Below, piece by piece: positions 44,120 to 53,604 of a DNA stretch of 64,000 nt. The translations under genes were made by a program, and so were the position numbers. Location: positions 3,229,001-3,293,000 of the forward strand of contig NC_016791.1 in the NCBI RefSeq assembly GCF_000244875.1. The letters run 5' to 3'. The DNA comes from Clostridium sp. BNL1100 (GTDB taxonomy: Bacteria; Bacillota; Clostridia; Acetivibrionales; DSM-1351). The notes beneath the pieces are model-generated. The model searched no databases and had not been told where the DNA came from. It saw only the letters and a list, made by a program, of their open reading frames with translations. The first letter of the stretch is position 1; the number at the start of each line of letters is the position of its first letter.

Positions 44120-45361
44120 TCACCTTGTATCCTGCTGCAAATTCTGATTTTCTTCTGCAGGTACTTTTGTTATTTTTACAAGTACTTTAGTCTCACCTGA
44201 CTGCGTAATGTTTGGCGGCAGTGTAACCTGTAACGGAATACGGTGCTCTCCGTCCTTCAGCCCGCTTACATCTATCTTTGCCAAAAGGCTATTCACCGTT
44301 ACATTTGCCATATCTTCCTTTTTCCCTTTTAAAGTTACCGATACAGGCTCTATTATCTCATAAGCAAGTGTATTGTCATTTATAGTGCCTTCCAGAGTCA
44401 TGTCCCTTGGTTCAAATTTATAAGTCTTTACATCCAACGGAATAATCTTTACCTCAACACTAACTTCACGAGTAGAACTCACAAGCTTGAGACCATTTGG
44501 TATCTGCAATAAAACCTGCGTATTTAAAGTTTTATCTGCTTTTTCAATATTTATGGGAACAGTCTTAACCTCGTTAACTTTATCCATGATATCCGGGTCA
44601 CCTGTAACTAGTATGCTGTCAGGCTTAACGGAATATTCACCCTCAAGGTAATTTTCTGCAGGAACACCTTGTGTGATTGGTATAACCGGTACTCTCTTAC
44701 CTATCTCTATCTTTATGTCAACGTTAAGTTTCTTGCCCAGACCCGGCATCTCCACGCCTTTTTTGTCGTATACCTTACATTCCTTCCTGATTTCCAGGTT
44801 TCTGTCAAGGCCGGTTACGTCAACAAAAGCCTTTACGGAGCCAACTGAAGCTATAACAGTGTCAATATCCTGTATTGATACTGTATCCGGTTGTGCAGTC
44901 TTAGAAATTATCTCGTAACCCGCCGGGAGTTTACCGAGGGTTTCCACCTGAACTATAAAAGGATTCTCCTCAATACGTGCCAGATCAAGTGTAATCGTTT
45001 TTTGCTTGAGCTCTATATTTTTGGGGTTAATTCTTTCCCTGCCCAAATAAACAGGTGGTTCCAATGCAATAACCTTGTCATTTACACTTTTAACTTTTGA
45101 CAAGTCAAGGGTTACTTCAAAATCAGTGTCCTTTATATTATCAAGAACATCTCCCTTGTCCCTGACATCCACAACAACGTATTTGTTGAAGTTTTTACTG
45201 TTCAAAACAAGTCCTTGTGATTTAAGACTCTCCTCATTTATAACATTTAATGGAACAGTATAATGTTCTGTCTGTACAGGGTTAATTGCAAACCACAGAA
45301 ATATAGCGAATAATATTGAAAATATTTTTAATGTTAGATCCTTCTTCAGGAATTCTTTCAC
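44120..45361 (-). CDS. cdaR: CdaA regulator CdaR (YbbR-domain protein)
   Basis: 413 residues from the GTG at 45361. That codon overlaps the cdaA stop as GTGA and has AGGGGA upstream, better than the TTG at 45379. One N-terminal membrane anchor (~residues 8-28, IFSILFAIFLWFAI), then four YbbR repeats outside the membrane. Known homologues regulate the diadenylate cyclase CdaA, and the overlap indicates coupled translation. Confidence 0.93.
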   Translation of the reverse strand: MKEFLKKDLTLKIFSILFAIFLWFAINPVQTEHYTVPLNVINEESLKSQGLVLNSKNFNKYVVVDVRDKGDVLDNIKDTDFEVTLDLSKVKSVNDKVIALEPPVYLGRERINPKNIELKQKTITLDLARIEENPFIVQVETLGKLPAGYEIISKTAQPDTVSIQDIDTVIASVGSVKAFVDVTGLDRNLEIRKECKVYDKKGVEMPGLGKKLNVDIKIEIGKRVPVIPITQGVPAENYLEGEYSVKPDSILVTGDPDIMDKVNEVKTVPINIEKADKTLNTQVLLQIPNGLKLVSSTREVSVEVKIIPLDVKTYKFEPRDMTLEGTINDNTLAYEIIEPVSVTLKGKKEDMANVTVNSLLAKIDVSGLKDGEHRIPLQVTLPPNITQSGETKVLVKITKVPAEENQNLQQDTR

Positions 45362-46242
45362 TTTGATTTCCCCTTCCAAAGTGCCAGCTTCTTGTTTACA
45401 GACTTCTTTTCCAGTAAATTTTTATTTAACGCCTTTCGTAAAATATCAGGCGTAAGATTTCTAGTTAAACCGCCATTTAAGGCATAAGATATTTTTCCTG
45501 TTTCTTCTGACACAACTACCGATATGCAGTCGGATACTTCCGTAATTCCCAGTGCAGCCCTGTGTCTGGTGCCAAGCTCCTTGCTCAGGTTTGGGTTATC
45601 GGTAAGAGGAAGAAAACATGCTGCTGATTTCAATTTATTGTTTCTTAAAATTAAAGCTCCGTCATGCAACGGTGTGTTCGGTGTAAATATATTTATTATC
45701 AACTCGGCGCTAACACTAGAATCAAGTCGTGTTCCCGTATTTATGATTTCACCGAGCTTTGTTTCACGTTCAACTACAATAAGTGCTCCGGTCTTTGTTC
45801 TTGACAGCTCGGTACACGCTTTTACTATTTCTTCTATTGTAAAAGTCGTATGTATGGTGGTATCCTTTTCATCAAAACTGAAAAAGCCTTTAAAGTTACT
45901 TCTTCCAATCTGTTCAAGTCCACGCCTTAACTCAGGCTGAAATACAACTACCAGTGCAAATCCCGCAAGTTCTATTGTTCTGTTCAGTATATAGGCTAGA
46001 GTGCGTAATTTAAGCCAGTCACTGAGCATTGCTACAATGAGAATTACAATAATACCCTTTACCAGCTGCCACGCTCTTGTCTCCTTTACAAGCTGTATTA
46101 GCTTATAAGTAAGATAAGAAACAATACTTACGTCAACTAATGAGCGCAGTATTTCCAATGGCTGGGTAAATGGTACATATACCGATAAAAAATCCAATAT
46201 GCTTTTAAAATTAACAGCAACAGCATCCAGCAAACAATTCAC
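45358..46242 (-). CDS. cdaA: Diadenylate cyclase CdaA
   Basis: 294 residues: about three N-terminal helices (~35-105) and a DisA_N domain with both catalytic motifs, DGA at 194-196 (PLHDGALIL) and RHR at 226-228 (LGTRHRAALG). It makes c-di-AMP for potassium, osmotic and wall control. Start is uncertain: the GTG at 46242 lies only 2-3 nt from AAGGG, while a TTG three codons later has better spacing. First gene of cdaA-cdaR-FAD-glmM. Confidence 0.96.
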   Translation of the reverse strand: MNCLLDAVAVNFKSILDFLSVYVPFTQPLEILRSLVDVSIVSYLTYKLIQLVKETRAWQLVKGIIVILIVAMLSDWLKLRTLAYILNRTIELAGFALVVVFQPELRRGLEQIGRSNFKGFFSFDEKDTTIHTTFTIEEIVKACTELSRTKTGALIVVERETKLGEIINTGTRLDSSVSAELIINIFTPNTPLHDGALILRNNKLKSAACFLPLTDNPNLSKELGTRHRAALGITEVSDCISVVVSEETGKISYALNGGLTRNLTPDILRKALNKNLLEKKSVNKKLALWKGKSK

Positions 46243-46371
46243 ACCCTTGTAAGATACAATACTTTTACAGAAAAATATAAAATCACATAATAATTTTATT
46301 ATATTTACCGCATTCGTAAAATGGGTAAAATTGACTAATTTTTACGGATTTATAAAGCTATTTTTATAATA

Positions 46372-46476
46372 CTACTGACCTGAGGTAATAATTGAATATC
46401 CTGCCACACCCAATGTGGTAAGCAGCATTATAATTGCAAGTATCAAAGCAACCGTTTTAACCCATTTTTTTTGCAT
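46372..46476 (-). CDS. 34-residue membrane protein, DUF4044/Prli42-like
   Basis: AGGAGG five nt before the ATG at 46476 opens a 34-codon frame: MQKKWVKTVALILAI, a single hydrophobic helix, then GYSIITSGQ and TAG. The basic N-terminus plus one helix resembles DUF4044 and the Listeria stressosome anchor Prli42. It lies 16 nt after nadE and 129 nt before cdaA in the same direction. The ideal ribosome site makes it very likely to be translated; the function is unproven. Confidence 0.75.
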   Translation of the reverse strand: MQKKWVKTVALILAIIMLLTTLGVAGYSIITSGQ

Positions 46477-46492
46477 AATAACCTCCTAAAAC

Positions 46493-48421
46493 TCATACAT
46501 TAGTTAACTTATTTAACCATATTCCGACATCGGCATCACTGGGCATTCGCCAGTCACCCCTTGGGGAGAGACTAATTGAACCCACCTTTGGACCATCCGG
46601 CAAACATGAACGCTTGAACTGCTGACTAAAGAATCTCCTTAAGAAGGTTTCAAGCCATTTTTTTATAGTAGCTTTATCGTATTTGTCCTCAAAAGCCTGC
46701 TCGGCAAGTTTGTAAATCTTATCAGGCTCAGCTCCGTATCTTACCAAATGGTAAAGGTAAAAATCATGAAGCTCATACGGGCCCACGATATCCTCAGTCT
46801 TTTGTTGTATACAGCCTTCCTTGTCTGTAGGAAGAAGCTCAGGACTTATAGGAGTGTCCAGAACACTTAACAGTACATTTCTGATGTCATTGTTGAACAA
46901 ATAGTCTGCACACCATTGCACCAGGTATTTTACCAATGTCTTTGGGACTCCGGAGTTTACCGCATACATTGACATATGGTCTCCATTATAAGTTGCCCAT
47001 CCCAATGCAAGCTCGGATAAATCACCCGTTCCGATAACAAGTCCACCAATTTTGTTTGCCATATCCATCAATATCTGGGTTCGTTCTCTGGCCTGAACAT
47101 TCTCATAAGTGACGTCGTAATTTAGAGGATCATGTCCGATATCCTCAAAATGCTTTAAACACGCTTCCTTTATGTCTATACGGTGAGTTGTAACGTTCAT
47201 GAGCCTCATCAGTTCAAGTGAGTTACCAAGAGTATTTGATGAGGTTCCGAATCCGGGCATTGTAACCGCATGAATGTTCTTCCTGTCAAGCCCCAGCCTG
47301 TCGTAGGTTTTAACAATAACCAACAGTGCCAGAGTGGAATCAAGGCCACCGGAAATCCCTATAACGCATTTGTTAAGCCCCGTGTGCCTGAGTCTTTTTC
47401 CCAGACCCGAGGTCTGAATGTTGAATATCTCTTCACACCTCTTGTTTCTTGCATTTGGGTCTGATGGAACAAAAGGATGAGGATCTATCCACCTTAGCAG
47501 TTTACCTGTTTTATGTTCTGCTACACAAAATGGTACTTTTCTGAAAGCCGTATCATTAGAATTGTTCTTGAAAGCAGAATTTTTAAATCTTTCATTAACA
47601 AGTCGCTGTATGTCTATGTCCGAAATAACCATTTTTTCATCAAAAGAAAACCTCTCTGTCTGCGCAAGTACCGAGCCGTATTCACTAATAAGTGAATGTC
47701 CTCCGAAAACCAGGTCCGTAGTTGATTCATTGGGCCCTGACGATACGTATACATAAGCAGCAGAACATTTTGCCGACTGCATCTTAATAAGGTCTTCCCT
47801 GTATTCATGTTTTCCAACGATATCATTGCTTGCAGACAGATTAAACAACAGCGTTGCTCCATTAAGAGCCTGATTACTGCTGGGTGGTATTGGAACCCAC
47901 AGGTCTTCGCATATTTCTATTCCAAAACACAAACCATCCATGTTTGCAGCTTCAAATAATATGTCAATTCCAAAAGGTACGGTCTTTCCGAGTATATTTA
48001 TTGTTTCCGCAGGTTTGTCCATCCCTGACGAAAACCATCTAGCTTCATAAAACTCGCTGTAATTGGGTATGTAGCACTTTGGGACGACCCCCAAAATACT
48101 TCCACTTTTTATAATTACAGCACAGTTGTACAGCCTGCTGTCTAAAGTTAACGGCATACCTAATATTATAACACATTCCAGAGAAGCCGTTTCAGAAATT
48201 ATTACCTCCAGAGAGATTAATGCCCTTTTTTGCAGTGTCGTTTGCAAGAACAAATCTCCGCAAGTATAGGATGTAACAGCCAGTTCAGGGAATACAACAA
48301 ATTGTGCCCCCTGATTGTCGGCTGTCCTAGCCGCCTTTATTATTTCCCCGGCATTAAAATCACAATTTGCGACTTTCAATTCCGGCACGAAAGCTGCAAC
48401 TCTAACAAATCCGTAATTCAT
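46493..48421 (-). CDS. nadE: Glutamine-dependent NAD+ synthetase
   Basis: 642 residues from the ATG at 48421 (AGGTG 6 nt upstream; GTG at 48430 also in frame). N-terminal CN-hydrolase glutaminase (FPELAVTSY Glu; CFGIEICEDLW Cys) delivers ammonia. The C-terminal NAD synthase domain has the PP-loop GISGGLDSTLAL, GTGDLSELALGW and a C-terminal fragment typical of the long form. It amidates NaAD to NAD+. Confidence 0.96.
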   Translation of the reverse strand: MNYGFVRVAAFVPELKVANCDFNAGEIIKAARTADNQGAQFVVFPELAVTSYTCGDLFLQTTLQKRALISLEVIISETASLECVIILGMPLTLDSRLYNCAVIIKSGSILGVVPKCYIPNYSEFYEARWFSSGMDKPAETINILGKTVPFGIDILFEAANMDGLCFGIEICEDLWVPIPPSSNQALNGATLLFNLSASNDIVGKHEYREDLIKMQSAKCSAAYVYVSSGPNESTTDLVFGGHSLISEYGSVLAQTERFSFDEKMVISDIDIQRLVNERFKNSAFKNNSNDTAFRKVPFCVAEHKTGKLLRWIDPHPFVPSDPNARNKRCEEIFNIQTSGLGKRLRHTGLNKCVIGISGGLDSTLALLVIVKTYDRLGLDRKNIHAVTMPGFGTSSNTLGNSLELMRLMNVTTHRIDIKEACLKHFEDIGHDPLNYDVTYENVQARERTQILMDMANKIGGLVIGTGDLSELALGWATYNGDHMSMYAVNSGVPKTLVKYLVQWCADYLFNNDIRNVLLSVLDTPISPELLPTDKEGCIQQKTEDIVGPYELHDFYLYHLVRYGAEPDKIYKLAEQAFEDKYDKATIKKWLETFLRRFFSQQFKRSCLPDGPKVGSISLSPRGDWRMPSDADVGIWLNKLTNV

Positions 48422-48544
48422 TTTTATCACCTAAATGTATTTTTATTATTTTTTCCATTTTTACCACAGGCAATACTTGTTTCCCGCTGCGGGTAATACT
48501 ATGGTTTTATTTAGTGTATCATATTTGTGTATTTTTTTGTATAT

Positions 48545-49915
48545 TTAAACTTCGTTTTTGATATGGTATCTGCTTCTGGAATTGCCATACTTATCAACAT
48601 AATATTTTTTATTCAAAGAAATCTGATTGAGAAAGGCAATAAATCTGTCAATTTCGTTAAACCCGTTATAGATACCAAAACTGGCCCTTACAATTCCCGG
48701 GAATATACTTTTGGGGTCTCTCATCATATCCTCCATATCCTGTGCCGAATACCCCAGTAATCGTTCACAATAAGGATGGGCGCAGAAAAAGCCGTTCCTT
48801 ACCGCTATACCTGCTTCATATGATAAAATAGCCGACATAAGTGAGTGGTGTACACCCTCCATATTAAATGGAATAACTCCAATGGATTCCTGACTTTCAG
48901 GATGACTATAAAAGGTAATTCCCGGAATACTTTTCATCTTTTCATATGCATAATATAACAGTAACCTTTCATGTTTGAATATATTGTCCATTCCTAATGA
49001 AGTCAATGTTTTGATTGATGAAATCAGTGCGGCTATTCCTAATAGATTTGGTGTACTTGCTTCATCCTTATGCGGAGGCTCCTCCCACCAAATTTTATTA
49101 TGTGTAACCAGGGTGATTGCACTTCCCCCCTGACAATAAGGCAAGCCAACATCAAATGTAGATTTCGGCCCTATCAACGAGCCGCTGCCGTACGGGGCAT
49201 ACATTTTATGTGCTGAAAATGAGAGATAGTCGATATGAGAATCGGTACCAAAAGGTTTCATATCCACCGGCAAATGTGGCACCAACTGGGCTCCATCCAC
49301 GTGTATTTCTGCCTCGTACCTGTGTGCCAGTGCAGCGATTGTATAAACATCATTTATATATCCAGTAACGTTTGACGCTCCGGTCACTGTAACAATTCGT
49401 ACCTTATTTTTATATTTTCTCAGCTTATCCTCCAGATCATTCATGGACAGTCTTCCAAATTCATCTGTTTCGATATAGTCAACAGTGAATTTATCCCGCC
49501 AGGGCAGATCGTTTGCAGCATGTTCCATCCAAGTGGACAACACTACGTCCTTTCCGTTTTTCTGCTGATTGAGTATGTACGCAAGTATATTTATTGCTTC
49601 TGTAGTATTTTTTGTATACACTACCGTGTCATTATCGTGGTCAGCCTTCACAAAATCCTTTACAGTCTGGCGTCCCTCTTCATATAAATTCGTTGACATA
49701 ACAGACTTATACCCTTTGCCCCTATGGACGGATGAATACCATGGTATAAAGCTATCAATTCCCTTAACTACAGACAGAAACGGAGGCGTAGTAGCTGCAT
49801 TGTCAAAATTAATTGCCGTTGTAAATGAACCATTGTCCAGAGGTATTCTTGTATCCACTCCTGCTACTAGGCTACGGTATGGGTGCATATTGTTATATCG
49901 AATGTTTTGGGGCAT
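48545..49915 (-). CDS. Class V aminotransferase / cysteine desulfurase-like PLP enzyme
   Basis: 456 residues, fold type I. INFDNAATTPP at the N-terminus, Schiff-base Lys in LSFSAHKMYAPYGSG, substrate His/Asp in EIHVDGAQLVPH. It resembles SufS/CsdA-type selenocysteine lyases, but no suf or isc genes are adjacent and a clear active-site Cys cannot be placed. The start codon directly abuts an 83-nt inverted repeat whose 3' arm contains its GGAG ribosome site. It follows valS. Confidence 0.82.
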   Translation of the reverse strand: MPQNIRYNNMHPYRSLVAGVDTRIPLDNGSFTTAINFDNAATTPPFLSVVKGIDSFIPWYSSVHRGKGYKSVMSTNLYEEGRQTVKDFVKADHDNDTVVYTKNTTEAINILAYILNQQKNGKDVVLSTWMEHAANDLPWRDKFTVDYIETDEFGRLSMNDLEDKLRKYKNKVRIVTVTGASNVTGYINDVYTIAALAHRYEAEIHVDGAQLVPHLPVDMKPFGTDSHIDYLSFSAHKMYAPYGSGSLIGPKSTFDVGLPYCQGGSAITLVTHNKIWWEEPPHKDEASTPNLLGIAALISSIKTLTSLGMDNIFKHERLLLYYAYEKMKSIPGITFYSHPESQESIGVIPFNMEGVHHSLMSAILSYEAGIAVRNGFFCAHPYCERLLGYSAQDMEDMMRDPKSIFPGIVRASFGIYNGFNEIDRFIAFLNQISLNKKYYVDKYGNSRSRYHIKNEV

Positions 49916-49916
49916 A

Positions 49917-49999
49917 AAAATACTCCATTCACTTGATTATGCTAGTAACAGTATATTGGTGTATTATAAAACTGTTACCAAAGTGAATAGGAGTATTTT
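49917..49999 (-). promoter_or_regulatory. Long hairpin at the valS / class V aminotransferase junction
   Basis: AAAATACTCC plus ATTCACTT (49917-49934) pairs with AAGTGAAT plus GGAGTATTTT (49981-49999), one bulged A. An inner GTAACAGT/ACTGTTAC (49945-49952, 49971-49978) continues the stem. On the minus strand it ends GGAGTATTTTTATG. It can therefore terminate valS transcription and also masks the ribosome site of the next gene. Confidence 0.7.
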
Positions 50000-50019
50000 G
50001 ATTAGTTTGTATTGGATTA

Positions 50020-52671
50020 TTACTTTTTCAGGCTTTCCAGTCTTTCAACTACCTTGTCAAACATATCCTGGTATTTAGCCTGCTTTGCCTTTTCTTCTTC
50101 TATTACCTTCTGCGGTGCTTTTGCAACGAAGCCTTCGTTGCTGAGCTTTCCTATTACTCTTTTTAGTTCTCCCTCAAGGTTTTTCTTTTCCTTTTCCAGT
50201 CTTTCAATTTCCTTATCAATGTCTATAAGCTCATCAAGAGGAATGAATATTTCTGCACCGTGAACAACTGCTCCTACAGCATCAGAAGGAATTCCTTCCT
50301 TGTTCAGTTGAACTGTTATGTCAGATGCACCTGCAAGTCTCTGGAAGAAAGAAGTTCCTTCTGCCAGAGTAGTTTTTTCTGCTTCGCCGGCTGCAACAAA
50401 TATAATCTTTGCTTTTCTTGAAGGCGGAACATTCATTTCAGCACGGGTATTTCTTATACTTCTGATGGCATCCATAATGATGGTCATTTTTGCTTCATCT
50501 GCTGCAAAGTTCAGTTCTTCGCTGTACTCCGGCCATTGGGAAATCATTATGCTTCTGCCGTCATTTATCAGGTGAGTGTAGATTTCCTCAGTTACGAAAG
50601 GCATATACGGATGCAGCAGCTTCATAGCGTTTCCAAGAACAAAGTTAAGAACATACTGTGCTTCCAGCCTTCCTTCGCTTTCCCTGTCATAAAGTTTAGG
50701 CTTAACCATCTCGATATACCAATCGCAGAATTCTTCCCATATAAAGTCGTATACTTTCTGCAAACCAAGACCAAGCTCAAACTTTTCTATATTTTCAGTA
50801 ACCTCTTTAGTTACAGTATTTATTCTGCTCATAATCCATTTATCTGCAATAGAAAACTTCTTCTTGTCTACCTTGCTGAAATCAAGGTCTTCGTCGAAAT
50901 TCATCAGAACGAATCTTGAAGCATTCCATACCTTGTTTGCAAAGTTTCTTGAAGATTCAACCTTTTCAGGTGAGAATCTCAAGTCATTTCCCGGTGAGTT
51001 TCCAATTATAAGGGCAAATCTCAGTGCATCGGTACCGTACTGGGCTATTACCTCCAGAGGGTCTATTCCGTTGCCAAGGGACTTACTCATCTTTCTGCCC
51101 TGCGAATCCCTAACAATACCGTGTATGAATACATACTTGAAAGGCTCCTGCTTCATATGCTCCATACCTGAGAATATCATTCTTGCAACCCAGAAGAATA
51201 TAATATCATAGCCTGTTACCAGTACATCTGTAGGATAAAAATATTCCAAATCCTCTGTTTTTTCAGGCCAGCCTAGTGTTGAGAAAGGCCACAATGCCGA
51301 ACTGAACCATGTATCCAGTGTATCCGGGTCCTGTTCAATTCTTTTGCTTCCGCATTTTGAACAGGTATCAGGGGCAGTTCCCTGAACCATCATATGCCCA
51401 CATTCCTGACAATAGTATGCAGGTATTCTGTGTCCCCACCAAAGCTGTCTTGAAATACACCAATCCTGAATATTTTCCATCCAGTTAAAGTATATTTTGG
51501 AAAATCTCTCAGGTACAAATTTGATTGTTCCATCCCTTACAACATCTATAGCCGGTTCAGCCAATGGCTTCATACGAACATACCATTGTTTTGAGATAAG
51601 AGGTTCGACAACCGTCCTACATCTCTGACAAGTACCAACATTGTGTGTATGGGGTTCAATCTTAACCAGAAGTCCCAGCTTCTCCAGATCTTCTACCATC
51701 TTCTTTCTGGCTTCGTATCTGTCCATACCCTTGTATTGACCGGCGTTGTCATTCATTATGGCATTGTCGTCCATTATCCTTATCTGAGGCAGATTGTGAC
51801 GAAGCCCAACTTCATAGTCATTTGGGTCATGGGCAGGTGTTATTTTAACACAACCGGTACCAAATTCCTTGTCAACGTAAGAGTCGGCTATAACAGGAAT
51901 CTCCTTATTTACCAAAGGCAGAATCAAGGTTTTTCCTACCAAGTGTGTATATCTCTCGTCTTCGGGATTTACTGCAACAGCGGTATCACCCAAAAGTGTT
52001 TCCGGACGGGTAGTTGCAATTATTACAAATTCTTCAGAGTCCTTTACGGGATACTTGATATGCCAGAAGTTACCTGCTTGTTCCTCATACTCAACTTCTA
52101 TATCAGATATTGAAGTATTACACTTTGGACACCAGTTGGTAATTCTTTCTCCCTTGTATATCAGGCCTTTGTCATAGAGCTTCAGGAAAACTTCCTGAAC
52201 TGCCTTGGAAAGTCCCTCGTCCATTGTAAAACGTTCACGTTCCCAGTCACAGGAACTTCCAAGTTTTTTAAGCTGCTCAACTATCCTGCCACCGTAAACC
52301 TTTTTCCATTCCCAAGCCTTTTCAAGAAATTTCTCACGTCCCAGCATATCCTTTGATATACCCTCTTTTGCCATTGCATCAACAATCTTTGCTTCTGTTG
52401 CAATACTTGCATGGTCAGTTCCCGGAAGCCACAATGCACTGTAGCCCTGCATTCTCTTTGTTCTTATGAGAATGTCCTGTAAGGTATTATCCAGAGCATG
52501 GCCCATATGAAGCTGTCCTGTTATGTTTGGTGGAGGAATCACAATTGTAAAAGGTTTTTTATTCTTGTCAGGTACTGCGTGGAAGTAACCTTCATCCATC
52601 CATTTTTTATATAGCCGGTCCTCAACCTGTCCCGGATCGTATTGCTTAGCTATGTTTTGCTGTTCATCCAT
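50020..52671 (-). CDS. valS: Valyl-tRNA synthetase
   Basis: 883 residues, class I. HIGH-type motif [17 protein letters not shown] (~47-63), KMSKS loop [13 protein letters not shown], editing domain with [19 protein letters not shown], zinc Cys pairs ([16 protein letters not shown]...CSKCGSKR), and the C-terminal coiled coil ([19 protein letters not shown]) that clamps tRNA-Val. AGGAGGTTGTTTTT precedes ATG. It is controlled by the T-box leader at 52968-53255. Confidence 0.98.
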   Translation of the reverse strand: MDEQQNIAKQYDPGQVEDRLYKKWMDEGYFHAVPDKNKKPFTIVIPPPNITGQLHMGHALDNTLQDILIRTKRMQGYSALWLPGTDHASIATEAKIVDAMAKEGISKDMLGREKFLEKAWEWKKVYGGRIVEQLKKLGSSCDWERERFTMDEGLSKAVQEVFLKLYDKGLIYKGERITNWCPKCNTSISDIEVEYEEQAGNFWHIKYPVKDSEEFVIIATTRPETLLGDTAVAVNPEDERYTHLVGKTLILPLVNKEIPVIADSYVDKEFGTGCVKITPAHDPNDYEVGLRHNLPQIRIMDDNAIMNDNAGQYKGMDRYEARKKMVEDLEKLGLLVKIEPHTHNVGTCQRCRTVVEPLISKQWYVRMKPLAEPAIDVVRDGTIKFVPERFSKIYFNWMENIQDWCISRQLWWGHRIPAYYCQECGHMMVQGTAPDTCSKCGSKRIEQDPDTLDTWFSSALWPFSTLGWPEKTEDLEYFYPTDVLVTGYDIIFFWVARMIFSGMEHMKQEPFKYVFIHGIVRDSQGRKMSKSLGNGIDPLEVIAQYGTDALRFALIIGNSPGNDLRFSPEKVESSRNFANKVWNASRFVLMNFDEDLDFSKVDKKKFSIADKWIMSRINTVTKEVTENIEKFELGLGLQKVYDFIWEEFCDWYIEMVKPKLYDRESEGRLEAQYVLNFVLGNAMKLLHPYMPFVTEEIYTHLINDGRSIMISQWPEYSEELNFAADEAKMTIIMDAIRSIRNTRAEMNVPPSRKAKIIFVAAGEAEKTTLAEGTSFFQRLAGASDITVQLNKEGIPSDAVGAVVHGAEIFIPLDELIDIDKEIERLEKEKKNLEGELKRVIGKLSNEGFVAKAPQKVIEEEKAKQAKYQDMFDKVVERLESLKK

Positions 52672-52703
52672 AAAAACAACCTCCTGTTTATTCTAAATAA
52701 AAA

Positions 52704-52943
52704 CTATCTGAAAATTATTAATAAAGCAATTCCCGGTGTTGCCACAAGAAATCCTAACATTTTTATATTAAAAACAGCCTTGTTAAACTTGTATTCCTCT
52801 ACTTCCAGTTCAGTCATTTCTGCTTCATGCTCACAAGTCTGTTTTTTTGCCAAATCAAATTTTTTCACTATAGGTTTTGCCATATAAACACTTATAAATC
52901 CAATAGCCATTAAGACCAGAGACAATATTTCAATAGGTTTCAT
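52704..52943 (-). CDS. Small two-helix membrane protein of unknown function
   Basis: 79 residues. Two hydrophobic segments (~6-22 and ~60-78) flank a charged middle (KKFDLAKKQTCEHEAEMTELEVEEYKF). AGGAGA precedes the ATG. It lies between the T-box terminator and valS with only 32 nt to valS, so it belongs to the Val-responsive transcript. Function unknown. Confidence 0.7.
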   Translation of the reverse strand: MKPIEILSLVLMAIGFISVYMAKPIVKKFDLAKKQTCEHEAEMTELEVEEYKFNKAVFNIKMLGFLVATPGIALLIIFR

Positions 52944-52967
52944 TTCTATTCTCCTTTCTGATTATAT

Positions 52968-53255
52968 TAAAAAAACTCCGTCCAATATTTGGACGAAGTC
53001 TTATTTCGCGGTACCACCAAAATTCACGAATAAATGTTACAGGTCAAATTCCTATAAATTTATTGATGATCTCTGACGAGTTAACGTTCGCAACTCCGCT
53101 GCAGCCTACTGTTATTTCGGTGCAGAGCTCCCAAGCTACCTTCTACAGTCCCGATCCGAAGCTTTTCACCAATCGCTTCTCTCTTTGGGTATCAACCGAC
53201 TGTATACTCCTCTTGTTCACAGCCTTTATTCCATATCATTTCTTAAAAAAAGATT
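52968..53255 (-). promoter_or_regulatory. T-box leader (valine specific)
   Basis: On the minus strand the T-box sequence UGGUGGUACCGCG (53008-53020) precedes a terminator stem (CGUCC/GGACG, then seven U at 52969-52975). Stem I is recognisable by AGAGAGAAGCGAUUGGUGAAAAGCUUC (AG-bulge region) and UUGGGAGCU. The likely specifier codon is GUA (53137-53139, in GAAGGUAGCUUGGGAG), which is Val. Uncharged tRNA-Val would allow readthrough into the small membrane protein gene and valS. Confidence 0.9.
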
Positions 53256-53289
53256 ATTAAATTTATGATATATAATATGAGCATTACTG

Positions 53290-53538
53290 TCAAGTGTGAT
53301 TTTCTTTGTCTTCGTCATTGGTTGTCACTTCGGTTGTATCATCAGTTGATGAACTGTTATTTCTTTTGTTATCACTGAAAAGCAGCACAAAAGCCACTAT
53401 CATGAGAACCATACCCACATTATTTACTGTTTTGGGATTCAAATTGAAGGAAAAAATCCTGTCAAGTATACCATATAAAATCAGCATTCCGGCAATTACT
53501 ACAATTATAGTTAATTTGGTCTTTCTATTAAGCTTCAT
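53290..53538 (-). CDS. Small membrane protein of unknown function
   Basis: 82 residues. Two helices (~9-25, ~38-55) and a polar, acidic Ser/Thr/Asp C-terminal tail (SSSTDDTTEVTTNDEDKE). GGAGAAG site before the ATG. No family recognised. It is upstream of the T-box and downstream of the AI-2E transporter gene. Confidence 0.65.
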   Translation of the reverse strand: MKLNRKTKLTIIVVIAGMLILYGILDRIFSFNLNPKTVNNVGMVLMIVAFVLLFSDNKRNNSSSTDDTTEVTTNDEDKENHT

Positions 53539-53604
53539 ATCTTCTCCGTTTCCACACTCTTTTATTTATATAATAAATAATCTTTTGTTTTAAAGCAATA
53601 GAGT

